A DNA stretch of 64,000 nt. Source: Curvibacter microcysteis. GTDB taxonomy: Bacteria; Pseudomonadota; Gammaproteobacteria; Burkholderiales; Burkholderiaceae_C. Below, piece after piece: positions 37,783 to 46,839 of the stretch. Positions within the stretch are counted from its first letter, which is position 1. Every line of letters starts with the position of its first letter. A program made the translations under genes and the position numbers. The stretch covers positions 1 to 64,000 of the forward strand of contig NZ_JAQSIO010000003.1 in NCBI RefSeq assembly GCF_028649455.1, in the 5' to 3' direction. A model generated the notes under the pieces. That model was not told the DNA's origin, searched no databases, and saw only the letters and a program-made list of their open reading frames with translations.

Positions 37783-38730
37783 ATGAGCCACCCCTTCGAC
37801 ACCGCCTTTGCCGCTTTTGCGCCTGCCTTGCCCTTGGGCGTGGCCTTCAGTGGCGGTGCAGACTCCAGTGCCTTGCTGTTGGCCTGTGCGCGCCGCTGGC
37901 CGGGACAGGTGCATGCCTTGCACGTGCACCATGGCTTGCAAGCAGCGGGTGACGACTTTGCTGCGCATTGCGAGGCCATGTGCGAGCGCTGGCAGGTGCC
38001 CCTGGTGCAGCGCCGCGTCGATGCCCGCCATGCCCCCGGCGACAGCCCCGAAGAGGCTGCGCGCCAGGCCCGCTACCACGTGTTTGACCAAGTGCTGCTG
38101 CAAGAGTGGGCGGCGGTGGGCATCCGCACCGTGGCCCTGGCTCAGCACGCAGATGACCAAGTGGAGACCATCTTGCTGGCCCTGTCACGCGGGGCCGGTC
38201 TGCCGGGTTTGGCGGCCATGCCGGCGCGCTGGCAGCGCGCGGGGGTCGCATTTGAGCGCCCGCTGCTGGGGCTGCCCGGTGAAGCGCTGCGCGACTGGCT
38301 GCGCGCCCAGGGTGAGACCTGGATTGAAGACCCCAGCAACCAAGACCTGCGCTACACCCGAAACCGCATCCGGCACCAACTGTTGCCCGCTTTGCAGAGC
38401 GTGTTTCCGCAGCACCGGGCGACGATGGCGCGCAGTGCCCGCCACGCCGCCCAGGCCCAAACCCTGCTGACCGAGCTGGCCGACGAGGACCTGAAACGCG
38501 TCGGCAGCCCGCCCGCCATTGCCCTGCTGCAAGGTTTGAGCCCCGCGCGTCAGGCCAATGTGCTGCGCCATTGGCTGCGCCTGGCGCACGGCTGCCAACC
38601 CAGCGAATTGCAGCTGCAAGAGCTGCTGCGGCAGGTGGCTGCTTGCACCACGCGTGGCCACCGCATTCACCTCAAAGTGGGGCGCGGCCAGGTGCTGCGC
38701 GAAGGGGGTGTGCTCGGTTGGTACAATTAG
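37783..38730 (+). CDS. tilS: tRNA(Ile)-lysidine synthetase
   Basis: The 315-residue enzyme converts C34 of the minor tRNA-Ile to lysidine, so that it reads AUA. The PP-loop ATP-binding motif is FSGGADSSALLL (about 22-33), and ALAQHADDQVETILLALSRG is the second family block. The C-terminal tRNA-binding part is shorter than in E. coli (about 430 residues), which is usual for many relatives. The ATG at 37783 begins the conserved region closely. lysC follows after 100 bp. Confidence 0.93.
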   Translation: MSHPFDTAFAAFAPALPLGVAFSGGADSSALLLACARRWPGQVHALHVHHGLQAAGDDFAAHCEAMCERWQVPLVQRRVDARHAPGDSPEEAARQARYHVFDQVLLQEWAAVGIRTVALAQHADDQVETILLALSRGAGLPGLAAMPARWQRAGVAFERPLLGLPGEALRDWLRAQGETWIEDPSNQDLRYTRNRIRHQLLPALQSVFPQHRATMARSARHAAQAQTLLTELADEDLKRVGSPPAIALLQGLSPARQANVLRHWLRLAHGCQPSELQLQELLRQVAACTTRGHRIHLKVGRGQVLREGGVLGWYN

Positions 38731-38830
38731 TGGGTTTTGGTCCCCACTTTTTGCACGAAAACGGGCGGCGCACCAAAACGACATTGCAACCTGCGCCGCT
38801 GATTTCCGAGTTTCGTACCCCGACACACCA

Positions 38831-40099
38831 ATGGCATTGATCGTTCACAAATACGGCGGCACGTCCATGGGCTCGCCCGAGCGCATCCGCAACGTGGCCA
38901 AGCGCGTCGCCAAATGGGCCCGCGCCGGCCACCAAATGGTGGTGGTTCCGAGCGCCATGAGCGGCGAAACCAACCGCCTGCTGGGTCTGGCCAAAGAGCT
39001 GGCTCCGTCCAAATCTTCGGCCGCTTACAACCGCGAGCTGGACATGCTGGCCGCCACCGGCGAGCAAGCCTCCTCGGCCCTGCTGGCGATTGCCCTGCAA
39101 GCGGAAGGCATGGAGTCCGTCAGCTATGCTGGCTGGCAAGTGCCCATCAAGACCAACAGCGCCTTCACCAAGGCCCGCATTGAGTCCATCGATGACGACC
39201 GCGTGCGCGCCGACCTGGCCGCCGGCAAGGTGGTGGTCATCACGGGCTTCCAGGGCGTGGACGAAGAAGCCAACGTCACGACCCTGGGTCGTGGCGGCAG
39301 CGACACCTCGGCCGTGGCCGTGGCTGCTGCCATGAAGGCGTCCGAATGCCTGATCTACACCGACGTTGACGGCGTCTACACCACCGACCCTCGCGTCGTG
39401 CCCGAAGCGCGTCGCCTGCAGACCGTGAGCTTTGAAGAAATGCTCGAAATGGCCTCGCTGGGCTCCAAGGTGCTGCAGATCCGCTCGGTCGAATTTGCTG
39501 GCAAATACAAGGTGCCGCTGCGCGTGCTGTCGAGCTTCACCCCGTGGGACATTGACATCAACGAAGAAGCCAAGTCCGGCACGTTGATCACTTTTGAGGA
39601 AGACGAAAAAATGGAACAAGCCGTCGTATCCGGCATCGCGTTCAACCGTGACGAAGCCAAGGTCTCTGTCCTGGGCGTGCCCGACAAGCCAGGCATCGCG
39701 TACCACATCCTGGGCGCTGTGGCCGATGCCAACATCGAAGTCGACGTGATCATCCAGAACATCAGCAAAGACGGCAAGACCGACTTCAGCTTCACCGTGC
39801 ACCGTGGCGAGTACGCCCGCACCGTTGAACTGCTGAACACCAAGGTGCTGCCCAGCCTGGGCGCCGCCGAAGTGGTGGGCGACACCAAGATCTGTAAGGT
39901 GAGCATTGTCGGCATCGGCATGCGCAGCCATGTGGGTGTGGCGAGCAAGATGTTCCGCAGCCTGTCGGAAGAGGGCATCAACATCCAGATGATCTCGACC
40001 TCGGAAATCAAGACCTCGGTCGTGATCGACGAGAAGTACATGGAACTGGCCGTGCGCGCTCTGCACAAGGCCTTCGATCTGGATCAGCCAGTTTCCTAA
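38831..40099 (+). CDS. lysC: Aspartate kinase
   Basis: The 422-residue enzyme phosphorylates aspartate, the first step to lysine, threonine and methionine. The kinase domain starts IVHKYGGTSMGSPERI and includes TLGRGGSDTSAVAVAA and YTDVDGVYTTDPR. Two C-terminal ACT domains (from about 265) allow feedback inhibition by lysine and/or threonine. The monofunctional length (about 420) fits the type with overlapping alpha/beta subunits. No lysine riboswitch is visible in the 100-bp leader. A tRNA gene lies 36 bp downstream. Confidence 0.96.
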   Translation: MALIVHKYGGTSMGSPERIRNVAKRVAKWARAGHQMVVVPSAMSGETNRLLGLAKELAPSKSSAAYNRELDMLAATGEQASSALLAIALQAEGMESVSYAGWQVPIKTNSAFTKARIESIDDDRVRADLAAGKVVVITGFQGVDEEANVTTLGRGGSDTSAVAVAAAMKASECLIYTDVDGVYTTDPRVVPEARRLQTVSFEEMLEMASLGSKVLQIRSVEFAGKYKVPLRVLSSFTPWDIDINEEAKSGTLITFEEDEKMEQAVVSGIAFNRDEAKVSVLGVPDKPGIAYHILGAVADANIEVDVIIQNISKDGKTDFSFTVHRGEYARTVELLNTKVLPSLGAAEVVGDTKICKVSIVGIGMRSHVGVASKMFRSLSEEGINIQMISTSEIKTSVVIDEKYMELAVRALHKAFDLDQPVS

Positions 40100-40135
40100 A
40101 ACGCTCTAAAAATAGGGCATAATAGCGGAATTGCT

Positions 40136-40228
40136 GGAAACGTGACCGAGTGGCCGAAGGTGCTCCCCTGCTAAGGGAGTATGGGGTGTAGAGCCTCATC
40201 GAGGGTTCGAATCCCTCCGTTTCCGCCA
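40136..40228 (+). tRNA. tRNA-Ser (anticodon GCU)
   Basis: The 93-nt gene has a 7-bp acceptor stem (GGAAACG with CGTTTCC), a long variable arm typical of serine tRNAs, the T-loop GGTTCGAATCC and an encoded CCA end. The anticodon loop CTGCTAA gives GCT, reading AGC/AGU. A -10-like CATAAT lies at 40118-40123, and a terminator follows. Confidence 0.97.
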
Positions 40229-40239
40229 GCAGTTTTAGA

Positions 40240-40264
40240 AAACGGACCTTCGGGTCCGTTTTTC
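40240..40264 (+). terminator. Rho-independent terminator after tRNA-Ser
   Basis: Perfect 9-bp stem (AAACGGACC with GGTCCGTTT, 40240-40248 and 40253-40261) closed by a stable TTCG tetraloop and followed by more T. Confidence 0.92.
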
Positions 40265-40694
40265 GTTGGTGCCCCCACGGGGCGCCTGCCGCAGCAGCGC
40301 GGCAAACCGATCAAGCGCGAAATTGATGGCCCGTGCGATGGCCGGTGGCTGTCGGATGTACCAAGATACTCCGGCAACAAACGCGGCATCTCGCGGCATC
40401 CCGAACTCAAGCCAGTGGTCCCGAGCCCATGCTGGCATGCCTGACCCCGAGAGGCTGCTCCAGAGGGCTTCAGTGGCAGTCCGTCGCCTGCCAGCGGGGC
40501 CGTCTTTCTCCTGGCTGTGGAGCGCTTGAGCGCCGCTTCCGTCATGCGCGCCCGTCCGTGGTTTCCCTCAAAGACAGCGCCTGGACCGAAGCTCCTGGGG
40601 TCAACCTAGCGACAGCGCTGTTGGTATGACTATTGCAAGTATGTGTCGGTGCGGTGTAAAACTGCATGCCGTTTTGTTGTCACAGGAATTTGGA
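40265..40694. other. 430-bp stretch without a recognisable gene
   Basis: No convincing gene was found between the tRNA terminator and the gamma-glutamyltransferase gene. On the minus strand one frame (stop 40235, ATG 40438) reads like protein, with ARDHWLEFGMPRDAAFVAG and ARAINFALDRFAALLRQ, and it stays open further upstream. It runs across the tRNA terminator at its end and has no ribosome binding site. It could be a decayed gene fragment. The last 75 bp hold the leader of the next gene. Confidence 0.4.
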
Positions 40695-42650
40695 ATGAAT
40701 AAGAAAGTTTGGCTTTGGGCGCTGACGCCAGGGGTGGTGGCGTTGTCGCTGTATGGCTGCGGGGGCTCCGGCTCCAGCTTGATCGTGGACTCCAATGCCC
40801 AGAGTTGCTCTGTGGTCTCCAGCTCAGGCTCGCCCGTGGTGGTGGGTTCCGGGCTGGCGGGTGATCCTGCGGCCCCCGAGGCGGCTTCGGGCTACCGCCT
40901 GGGCTACAAGGCCAAGACTTCGAGCCATTACATGGTGGTCGCCAACACGCCTTTGGCCACCAAGGCGGGTTGCGATGTGCTGAAGGCTGGCGGCACCGCA
41001 GTGGATGCCGCTGTGGCCGTGCAGGCCGTGCTGGGGCTGGTCGAACCCCAGTCCAGTACGATTGCGGGCAGTGCCTTCATGGTGTACTACGACGCGGACA
41101 CCAAACAGGTCGTGGCCTACGACGGTCGAGAGGCAGCGCCTGCCGCCGCCACGGGCTACTACTTGGCGCGCCAGAACCAGGCCGACGCATCGTCTCCCGC
41201 GCCGGTGCCCAACGCCCGCCGCAGTGGCCGGTCGATTGGCGTGCCAGGCGTGATGAGCATGTTGGACCTGGCCCACAAGGAACATGGCAAGCTGGCTTGG
41301 GGTCCGTTGTTTGATGAAGGCGTCAAACTGGCCACCAACGGCTACAAAATCCCCACCCGCATGGGCGACGCAATCGCCGCCAACGCCGCCAGCCTGCGGC
41401 TGGATGCCAATGCGGTGGCCGCGTTTTTCAATGCCGACGGCACACCCAAAACCAGCGGGACCGTGACCACCAACCTGCCGTACGCCCAGTCGTTGCGTGC
41501 GATTGCTTCAGGTGGTGCTGCGGCGATGTACTCCGGCGCCATGGCTGAAGCCATTGTGGCCAAGGCGGCACAGGCTGTGGGTGACGACACGGCCAAGACA
41601 CCCATCACTCCGAGCTTGATGACCGTGGCCGATCTCAAGGCCTACAAAGCGAAGAAGCGTGAGCCGGTGTGCACCACATACCGCAGCAGCTATTACATCT
41701 GCACCATGGCACCGCCCTCGTCCGGCGGCATCGCCATCGCGCAGTCGCTGGGTATTTTGGAGAATTTCGACCTCTCCGTTTACGGCCCGACCAATCCCGC
41801 CAACGAAGGGGGCATACCGAACGTGATGGGCGTGCACTTGGTGTCCGAAGCCGAGCGTCTGGCCTACGCCGACCGCGACAAGTATGTGGCGGACACTGAC
41901 TTCGTTCCGTTGCCTGGCAATGGGGTTTCGTCGATGATCGACAAGGCCTATCTCAAGCAACGTGCCTCGCTGATCAATGCCAATGGCAAGTCCATGGGGA
42001 CCGCTGCAGCGGGCAATTTGGGTGACGTGCCGCTGGGCATCGACAAGACTGTGGAGCAGGGCACCACCCATTTCTCCATCGTGGATGCGTATGGCAATGT
42101 CGTGTCCATGACCTCGACCGTGGAGTCCAGCATGGGTTCGTTCCACATGGTGGGGGGGTTCTTGCTGACCAACCAGCTGACGGACTTCTCGGTCCTGCCC
42201 ACAGACACCGCGGGTGTGCTGGTGGCCAACCGCGTGGCCCCCGGCAAGCGCCCTCGCAGCACCATGGCCCCCACGGTGGTGTTCAAGGGCACAGCGCCCG
42301 GCGATTTCGTGATGGCGACCGGCTCGCCAGGTGGTGGCACCATCATCCAGTACGTACTCAAGACCGTGATCGGTGCCCTGGACTGGGGACTTGATGCGCA
42401 GCAGGCCACCTCGCTGGTGAACATCGGCGCGACCAACAGCGCCACCACCAACGTGGACGGCGCCAACACGTCGCTCAACCTGACGGGGCTGATCGCCGAT
42501 CTCAAGGCCAAGGGCCACACGGTCAACAATGCCGCGCAGTCCAGTGGCGTCTCCACCATCATGCGGGTCTACCGCAATGGTCAGCTCAAGCTTGAAGGTG
42601 GAGTGGATCCACGCCGCGAGGGCATTGTGCTGGGTGACGGCGCGTTGTGA
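40695..42650 (+). CDS. ggt: Lipoprotein gamma-glutamyltransferase
   Basis: The 651-residue Ntn-hydrolase cleaves gamma-glutamyl bonds, for example of glutathione. An export signal ends in the lipobox LYGC (Cys near residue 22), so the protein is probably lipid-anchored in the periplasm or outer membrane. Autocleavage is expected before Thr-457 in EQGTTHFSIVDAYGN, which becomes the nucleophile; STVESSMGS and GSPGGGTIIQYV are active-site blocks. ATG 40695 follows CAGGAA. The protein is longer than E. coli GGT (580 residues) because of the N-terminal part and inserts. It has its own terminator. Confidence 0.93.
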   Translation: MNKKVWLWALTPGVVALSLYGCGGSGSSLIVDSNAQSCSVVSSSGSPVVVGSGLAGDPAAPEAASGYRLGYKAKTSSHYMVVANTPLATKAGCDVLKAGGTAVDAAVAVQAVLGLVEPQSSTIAGSAFMVYYDADTKQVVAYDGREAAPAAATGYYLARQNQADASSPAPVPNARRSGRSIGVPGVMSMLDLAHKEHGKLAWGPLFDEGVKLATNGYKIPTRMGDAIAANAASLRLDANAVAAFFNADGTPKTSGTVTTNLPYAQSLRAIASGGAAAMYSGAMAEAIVAKAAQAVGDDTAKTPITPSLMTVADLKAYKAKKREPVCTTYRSSYYICTMAPPSSGGIAIAQSLGILENFDLSVYGPTNPANEGGIPNVMGVHLVSEAERLAYADRDKYVADTDFVPLPGNGVSSMIDKAYLKQRASLINANGKSMGTAAAGNLGDVPLGIDKTVEQGTTHFSIVDAYGNVVSMTSTVESSMGSFHMVGGFLLTNQLTDFSVLPTDTAGVLVANRVAPGKRPRSTMAPTVVFKGTAPGDFVMATGSPGGGTIIQYVLKTVIGALDWGLDAQQATSLVNIGATNSATTNVDGANTSLNLTGLIADLKAKGHTVNNAAQSSGVSTIMRVYRNGQLKLEGGVDPRREGIVLGDGAL

Positions 42651-42713
42651 TGCCATTGCCTTGATCAATCATCACGGCAGCCCCGAGCGGCTTGCCTTGC
42701 TGAGTCTTGAATG

Positions 42714-42748
42714 AACGGCGCACTGTGTAGGCAGTGCGCCGTTTTTTT
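42714..42748 (+). terminator. Rho-independent terminator after the gamma-glutamyltransferase gene
   Basis: Perfect 12-bp stem (AACGGCGCACTG and its complement, arms 42714-42725 and 42732-42743, 6-nt loop) followed by a run of seven T. Confidence 0.93.
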
Positions 42749-42846
42749 CATGGGCTTGCAACCGCCATCCATTGGAACGCCTCGGCCGGCTCCAAAGGAC
42801 GCTTGTCCGATCCAAACCGTCCAGGCTCTGGGCGAGCCATCAATGT

Positions 42847-43188
42847 TCAAAGCTCGGTGGCCAGCCTGACGGCACGCACACGCGCAGGCCTTTGCTGACG
42901 CCGGAGCGATCGTGTCACCGCGCGTGTGGCGCGCCCCAGAGAGAGGTCCAGCGCTGTACGCCAGTCGTTGGCCAAGGTGGTGATGACGACCGCCCCCGTG
43001 CCCACCGTTCGCAGTTCAAGCTGGCAGCGCTTGTCCACACCACCCCGGGGGCCGTTGATGTCGGAGAGTTGCACTTTGACCTTCGGCACAAGGGCGCTCA
43101 GGCGCCGCATGGCAAACCTCACGCGCGCCACGGACGGCTCGCGCAGCTGACTACCTTCAGGGTGGCGTGATTCAAAAATGACCTGCAT
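42847..43188 (-). CDS. S30AE (HPF/RaiA)-like protein
   Basis: The 113-residue protein resembles ribosome hibernation factors of the S30AE family. It starts MQVIFESRHPEGSQL and has the two-helix, four-strand pattern with DINGPRGGVDKRCQLEL in the core, followed by a basic C-terminal helix (RATRAVTRSLRRQQRPAR). HPF and RaiA bind the decoding centre of idle 70S ribosomes; similarity here is moderate, and a stress-related variant is more likely than the housekeeping HPF, which normally lies beside rpoN. It is divergent from the NhaR-type regulator. Confidence 0.65.
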   Translation of the reverse strand: MQVIFESRHPEGSQLREPSVARVRFAMRRLSALVPKVKVQLSDINGPRGGVDKRCQLELRTVGTGAVVITTLANDWRTALDLSLGRATRAVTRSLRRQQRPARVRAVRLATEL

Positions 43189-43255
43189 GACGGGTTCCAG
43201 TGAGTGAGAGGAGACTCAAAGATAGGGGTGGACTGGCTTCGTGAAAAGCAGATAA

Positions 43256-43277
43256 TTTCAGATCTAAACTCCTGAAA
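43256..43277. promoter_or_regulatory. Dyad before the NhaR-type regulator gene
   Basis: TTTCAG and CTGAAA flank a 10-bp spacer (43256-43261 and 43272-43277). This includes a T-N11-A pattern suited to LysR-type regulators, 9 bp upstream of the regulator's ATG and in the gap shared with the S30AE-like gene. Autoregulation is plausible. Confidence 0.45.
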
Positions 43278-43285
43278 ATACAGCG

Positions 43286-44170
43286 ATGAGCGCATCCTTC
43301 AACTACAAGCACCTGTATTACTTTTGGGTGGTCGCCAAAGAGGGCGGCATTTCCAAAGCCGCCGAACGATTGGGCATGGCCGTGCAAACCATCAGTGCCC
43401 AGGTCAGGGAGTTGGAGCGTTCGCTGGGTTACGCGCTGCTCAAGCCGGCGGGGCGCGGGTTGGTACTGACCGATGCTGGCATCGCCGCCATGCAGCAGGC
43501 GGACCAGATTTTCCAGCTGGGCGAGAGTCTGCCAGCGCGGGTGCGCGACGCGGTCAGCGCGCCGATGGTTCGCCTGGCCGTGGGGATCTGTGATGGCCTG
43601 TCCAAGCTGGTCGTGCGCAGCCTCCTGAACCCCGTCATGGAGGTCAAACACCTGCGGCTGCTGTGCCATGAGGGTGAGTTGGACGACCTGCTGGGTGAGT
43701 TGGCGCTGCATCGACTGGATGTTGTGTTGTCAGACCGACCCGCACCGGTCAACCCCAACATCAAGCTCTACAGTCATGCCATGGGGACCTCGTCCATTGC
43801 CTGGTATGGCACTGCAGCCATGGCCAAAGCCTGCAGCAAGAACTTTCCGCACAGTCTGGCCGATGTCCCGGTGTTATTGCCCACGGGGCACACGGCACTG
43901 CGGGCGCGTCTGGACCATTGGTTTGAGCAGCAGGGGGTTCGCCCTCGGGTGGTTGGTGAGTTCGAGGACAGCGCCCTGCTGAAAACCTTTGGCGCCAGTG
44001 GCATGGGGGTGTTTCCCGTCTCGGAGCTGGCCCACGAAGAGTTGCAAGCCCACTATGCGGTGCGCCGCATCGGGGCCTGCGAGGGGGTGACCGAACATTT
44101 CTATGCCATCGGCACCGAGAGAAAGGTGCAGCACCCCATGGTGCAGCGCCTGCTTCAGGCCGCCGACTGA
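43286..44170 (+). CDS. nhaR: NhaR-type LysR-family transcriptional activator
   Basis: The 294-residue regulator begins FNYKHLYYFWVVAKEGGISKAAERLGMAVQTIS..., the N-terminal pattern specific to the NhaR branch of the LysR family. In E. coli NhaR activates the Na+/H+ antiporter gene nhaA under sodium and alkaline stress. No nhaA is in the window; the neighbours are an S30AE-like gene (divergent) and an Alx/TerC gene (convergent), both plausible stress targets. The effector domain ends near residue 290 as usual. Confidence 0.88.
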   Translation: MSASFNYKHLYYFWVVAKEGGISKAAERLGMAVQTISAQVRELERSLGYALLKPAGRGLVLTDAGIAAMQQADQIFQLGESLPARVRDAVSAPMVRLAVGICDGLSKLVVRSLLNPVMEVKHLRLLCHEGELDDLLGELALHRLDVVLSDRPAPVNPNIKLYSHAMGTSSIAWYGTAAMAKACSKNFPHSLADVPVLLPTGHTALRARLDHWFEQQGVRPRVVGEFEDSALLKTFGASGMGVFPVSELAHEELQAHYAVRRIGACEGVTEHFYAIGTERKVQHPMVQRLLQAAD

Positions 44171-44213
44171 GGGCCTCACGGCCCACCCCCCGGGGGGAGG
44201 GCGGCTGGCCTTT

Positions 44214-45173
44214 TCAAGCTTTGGGCGGGCGCTCAGCCGTGCGCAAGCTCAGCACCATGGTCAGCACCAGAATGCCGACCACCACGCCCAGCGAGACGAA
44301 CACGGGCACTTTGTAGACATCAATCAGGCACATCTTGGCGCCGATGAACATCAGGATCACCGCGAGCCCATAGTTGAGCAGGTGAAACTTGTTGGCCACG
44401 GCTGCCAGCAAGAAATACATGGCACGCAAGCCCAGGATGGCGAACACGTTGCTGGTCAGGACAATGAACGGGTCGCTGGTGATGGCAAAGATGGCCGGGA
44501 TGGAGTCAACCGCAAAGATCACGTCGGTCAGGGCAATCAGGCAGATCACCATGAACAACGGTGTGGCGATCTTCTTGCCGTTCTCCACAGTCCAGAAATT
44601 TTCACCGTCGTAGTGCTTGCTGACGGGAAGCAGACGACGCAGCAATTTGAGGGCAGGGTTGTCGTCGAGCGAGGGCTCCTTGCCTGCCGCCCACCACATC
44701 TTGACGCCCGTGAGCAGCAGGAAAGCGCCAAAAACGTAAAGGACCCAGTGGAACTCCGAGAGCAGCCACCCGCCCACGAGAATCATGACCGTGCGCAGCA
44801 CGATGGCGCCAATGATGCCGATCATCAGCACGCGCTTTTGAAAGGGCGAGGGGACAGCGAAGTAGGTAAAGATCAGAAGAAAGACAAAGATGTTGTCGAC
44901 TGCCAGTGACTTCTCGATCAGGTAGCCGGTGAGGAACTCCAGCGAGCGTGTGTTGGCGACCTCGGTGGACCCCGTCGTGTCCTTGACGGCCCACCACAAA
45001 AGACCATTGAACACAAAGCTCAACCCAATCCACACCAGCGACCAGTTGAGGGCTTCTTTGACCCCCATGTCATGTGCGCCTTGCTTGCGCAACACGACGA
45101 AGTCGATGAACAACGATACCAAGACAACGGCACCGAAGGTGAGCCATAACCAGAGTGGAGCGATGGTTTGCAT
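44214..45173 (-). CDS. alx: TerC/Alx-family inner-membrane protein
   Basis: The 319-residue membrane protein has about nine helices. The family signature with acidic intramembrane residues is SLAVDNIFVFLLIFTYF (about residues 88-104), and the second half repeats it as ALTDVIFAVDSIPAIFAIT. Proteins of this family export Mn(II) or act in metal and alkaline stress; E. coli Alx is the closest type. ATG 45173 follows AAGGA. No yybP-ykoY riboswitch fold was recognised upstream. Confidence 0.9.
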   Translation of the reverse strand: MQTIAPLWLWLTFGAVVLVSLFIDFVVLRKQGAHDMGVKEALNWSLVWIGLSFVFNGLLWWAVKDTTGSTEVANTRSLEFLTGYLIEKSLAVDNIFVFLLIFTYFAVPSPFQKRVLMIGIIGAIVLRTVMILVGGWLLSEFHWVLYVFGAFLLLTGVKMWWAAGKEPSLDDNPALKLLRRLLPVSKHYDGENFWTVENGKKIATPLFMVICLIALTDVIFAVDSIPAIFAITSDPFIVLTSNVFAILGLRAMYFLLAAVANKFHLLNYGLAVILMFIGAKMCLIDVYKVPVFVSLGVVVGILVLTMVLSLRTAERPPKA

Positions 45174-45433
45174 AGGAGTCCTTGGCATTCAAGGAGGGTG
45201 AAGAGGATGTTTGAAAATATAGTTAATAAATCAGAAGTTATGTGATTGAATACTTCGTAAAAACAGGAGTGTCATGGCGTCGCAGGCTGTGGTGGCACAG
45301 TCGTCGGATCCAAGCACCATCGCGGTCGCTGAAACCTTTGATTCGCCCGATCGGTCAAGCCGACCCCATTTTTGTTGGCCCCGGCCCTCGGCAGATCAAT
45401 GCCCACTTTCCGTGATCCAAGGGCCAGAAACGA

Positions 45434-45458
45434 AAACACCTGGGCGCTGCCCAGGTGC
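45434..45458 (-). terminator. Rho-independent terminator after the Tim44-like gene
   Basis: On the minus strand, a perfect 9-bp stem (CACCTGGGC with GCCCAGGTG, 45438-45446 and 45450-45458; 3-nt loop) is followed by TTTT. It ends 25 bp beyond the stop of the gene at 45483. Between this and the alx start (45174-45433) no gene was recognised. Confidence 0.85.
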
Positions 45459-45482
45459 ATGAAGTAGATTCAAACCTCCAGC

Positions 45483-46430
45483 TCAGTCGAGCTGCTGAAT
45501 CCCGGCCACAACCCAACCGCCTTGGCCTGTGAGGGGCTTGCTCAGGTGCCAGACCTCATCAAAGACCTCATCGTCGATGCCCGCACCGTATCGGATGAAG
45601 CCAGTGAACTGAACGCTCACCAAGTAGCCTTGTGGCTCTTGCACCACTTCCAGCACTTTGGCGTTCAGTTGCAAGACCTCACCGCGCTGGGATGCGGTAC
45701 CGCGTTCGCTGAGTTCCTGCTTCAATTGGGCCAGCATCTCCGGGGAGGTGAAGTCCCGCAGGTCATCGACGACACCCGAGTCATAAGCCGCCTGGAGACG
45801 GATGAAGTTGGACTTGGCATGGCGCTCAAAGCCTGCCTGGTCAAAATCGGCTGGCACAGAAACGGTCGACCCCGTGGGTTGGAGGGCTGAGCCGATCAGG
45901 GAGCCGGACCCTGCGCTCGTAGCGCTGGCACTGGATGGCATTGAAACTTTGTAGGTGTTCTGGGCCTGTGGCGCCTGTGCGTTGTCAGCGAGGGGGGCAC
46001 CCGAGCCGATGCTGGCGGGCACCAGTCCCGGGGGCATTTGTCCCTCCGACTTTTGGGTCTGGGCGCGCCGACGCAGGACGAAGCCAATGAGTGCCATGAC
46101 GGCAAACGCCAGCAAGCCCATCATCATCATCGAGGCCAGTTCGTCGCCGAAGCCGAAATGAGAGGCCAGGGCTGCGATACCCAAACCGGCCGCCAGGCCT
46201 GCCAGTGGTCCAGCCCAAGAGGGCTTGCTGGCGGCGGCGGCGCCGGCTGCCGGTGCCGCACTGGGGCTGGCTTGGGCAGCGGGCGCGGCCGGTGCCTTGT
46301 TTTGCACGGATTCGCGCTGCGTGCCCACGGACTTGCCTGCGCCCATGCGTTTGGCGGCTTCGGCCTCCATGGACAAGGACGCCAAGCCCAGTGAAAACAC
46401 CACGGCCAATAGAGATAAGAATTTTTTCAT
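45483..46430 (-). CDS. Tim44-like domain membrane protein
   Basis: The 315-residue protein has a signal or anchor helix (SLLAVVFSLGLASLSMEAEA), a low-complexity Ala/Pro region, two hydrophobic stretches (about 75-125) and a C-terminal Tim44-like domain (about 190-315; DFDQAGFERHAKSNFIRLQAAYDSGVVDDLRDF). Bacterial members with this layout are common in Burkholderiales; their role is unknown. ATG 46430 follows AAGGAG; an upstream ATG at 46484 lacks a site. Confidence 0.87.
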   Translation of the reverse strand: MKKFLSLLAVVFSLGLASLSMEAEAAKRMGAGKSVGTQRESVQNKAPAAPAAQASPSAAPAAGAAAASKPSWAGPLAGLAAGLGIAALASHFGFGDELASMMMMGLLAFAVMALIGFVLRRRAQTQKSEGQMPPGLVPASIGSGAPLADNAQAPQAQNTYKVSMPSSASATSAGSGSLIGSALQPTGSTVSVPADFDQAGFERHAKSNFIRLQAAYDSGVVDDLRDFTSPEMLAQLKQELSERGTASQRGEVLQLNAKVLEVVQEPQGYLVSVQFTGFIRYGAGIDDEVFDEVWHLSKPLTGQGGWVVAGIQQLD

Positions 46431-46484
46431 GGAAAGCTCCTTGGTAGCGAGTACAGGCTGAACAGTACGCATGAAGAGCTTCAA

Positions 46485-46839
46485 GAAAAAGCTGGGTTTA
46501 GTGGATCATCGTTCCTAAAAAAACTGAATGAATTGAGATTTGATTGGAGAATCAAGGAAATGCACTTGGCTCTCCCTGAACCCCGTGAGGCCCTGCGTTG
46601 AGCAACGCTCGCAGCACGTCAATTCCTGGAGGACTCGCCTCATCGTGCTGCGACTGACTCAGCACCGGGCAGGTACGCGCTCTGCCTGCTCGGCCAGCAC
46701 CGCCGCCTTGAACTCGGCCAGAGCGGACGTTGCCGCTTTGGGGTGTTTGTCAAATTCGGCCACAGCCAATATGGCCGGTGCCGGATTGGTCAACCACGCC
46801 AAGTTGCGGACCGCGATGGCGCGTCGATCAGCCGCATCG
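46485..46839. other. 355-bp stretch without a clear gene
   Basis: The left end (46485-46560) is AT-rich and is the upstream region of the Tim44-like gene. Further right, one minus-strand frame (stop at 46659) reads protein-like, with AVRNLAWLTNPAPAILAVAEF and FKAAVLAEQAERVPARC, but it has no start of its own and overlaps the end of the binding-protein gene. It may be the C-terminal remnant of a lost gene. Nothing else was recognised. Confidence 0.4.

Noticed and set aside
38731-38830. Lysine riboswitch upstream of lysC
   Set aside because: The leader is only 100 bp and no long paired structure or terminator was seen.
40136-40228. tRNA-Ser as attachment site of an integrated element
   Set aside because: No repeat of the tRNA 3' end and no integrase gene were seen in the window.
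44186-44197. CCCCCCGGGGGG palindrome between nhaR and alx genes
   Set aside because: It is a simple G/C run between convergent genes, without a T-run or repeated occurrence, so no function is claimed.
45174-45433. Manganese (yybP-ykoY) riboswitch upstream of the Alx-type gene
   Set aside because: The expected conserved loops and stems could not be found before the start; a covariance-model search would decide.
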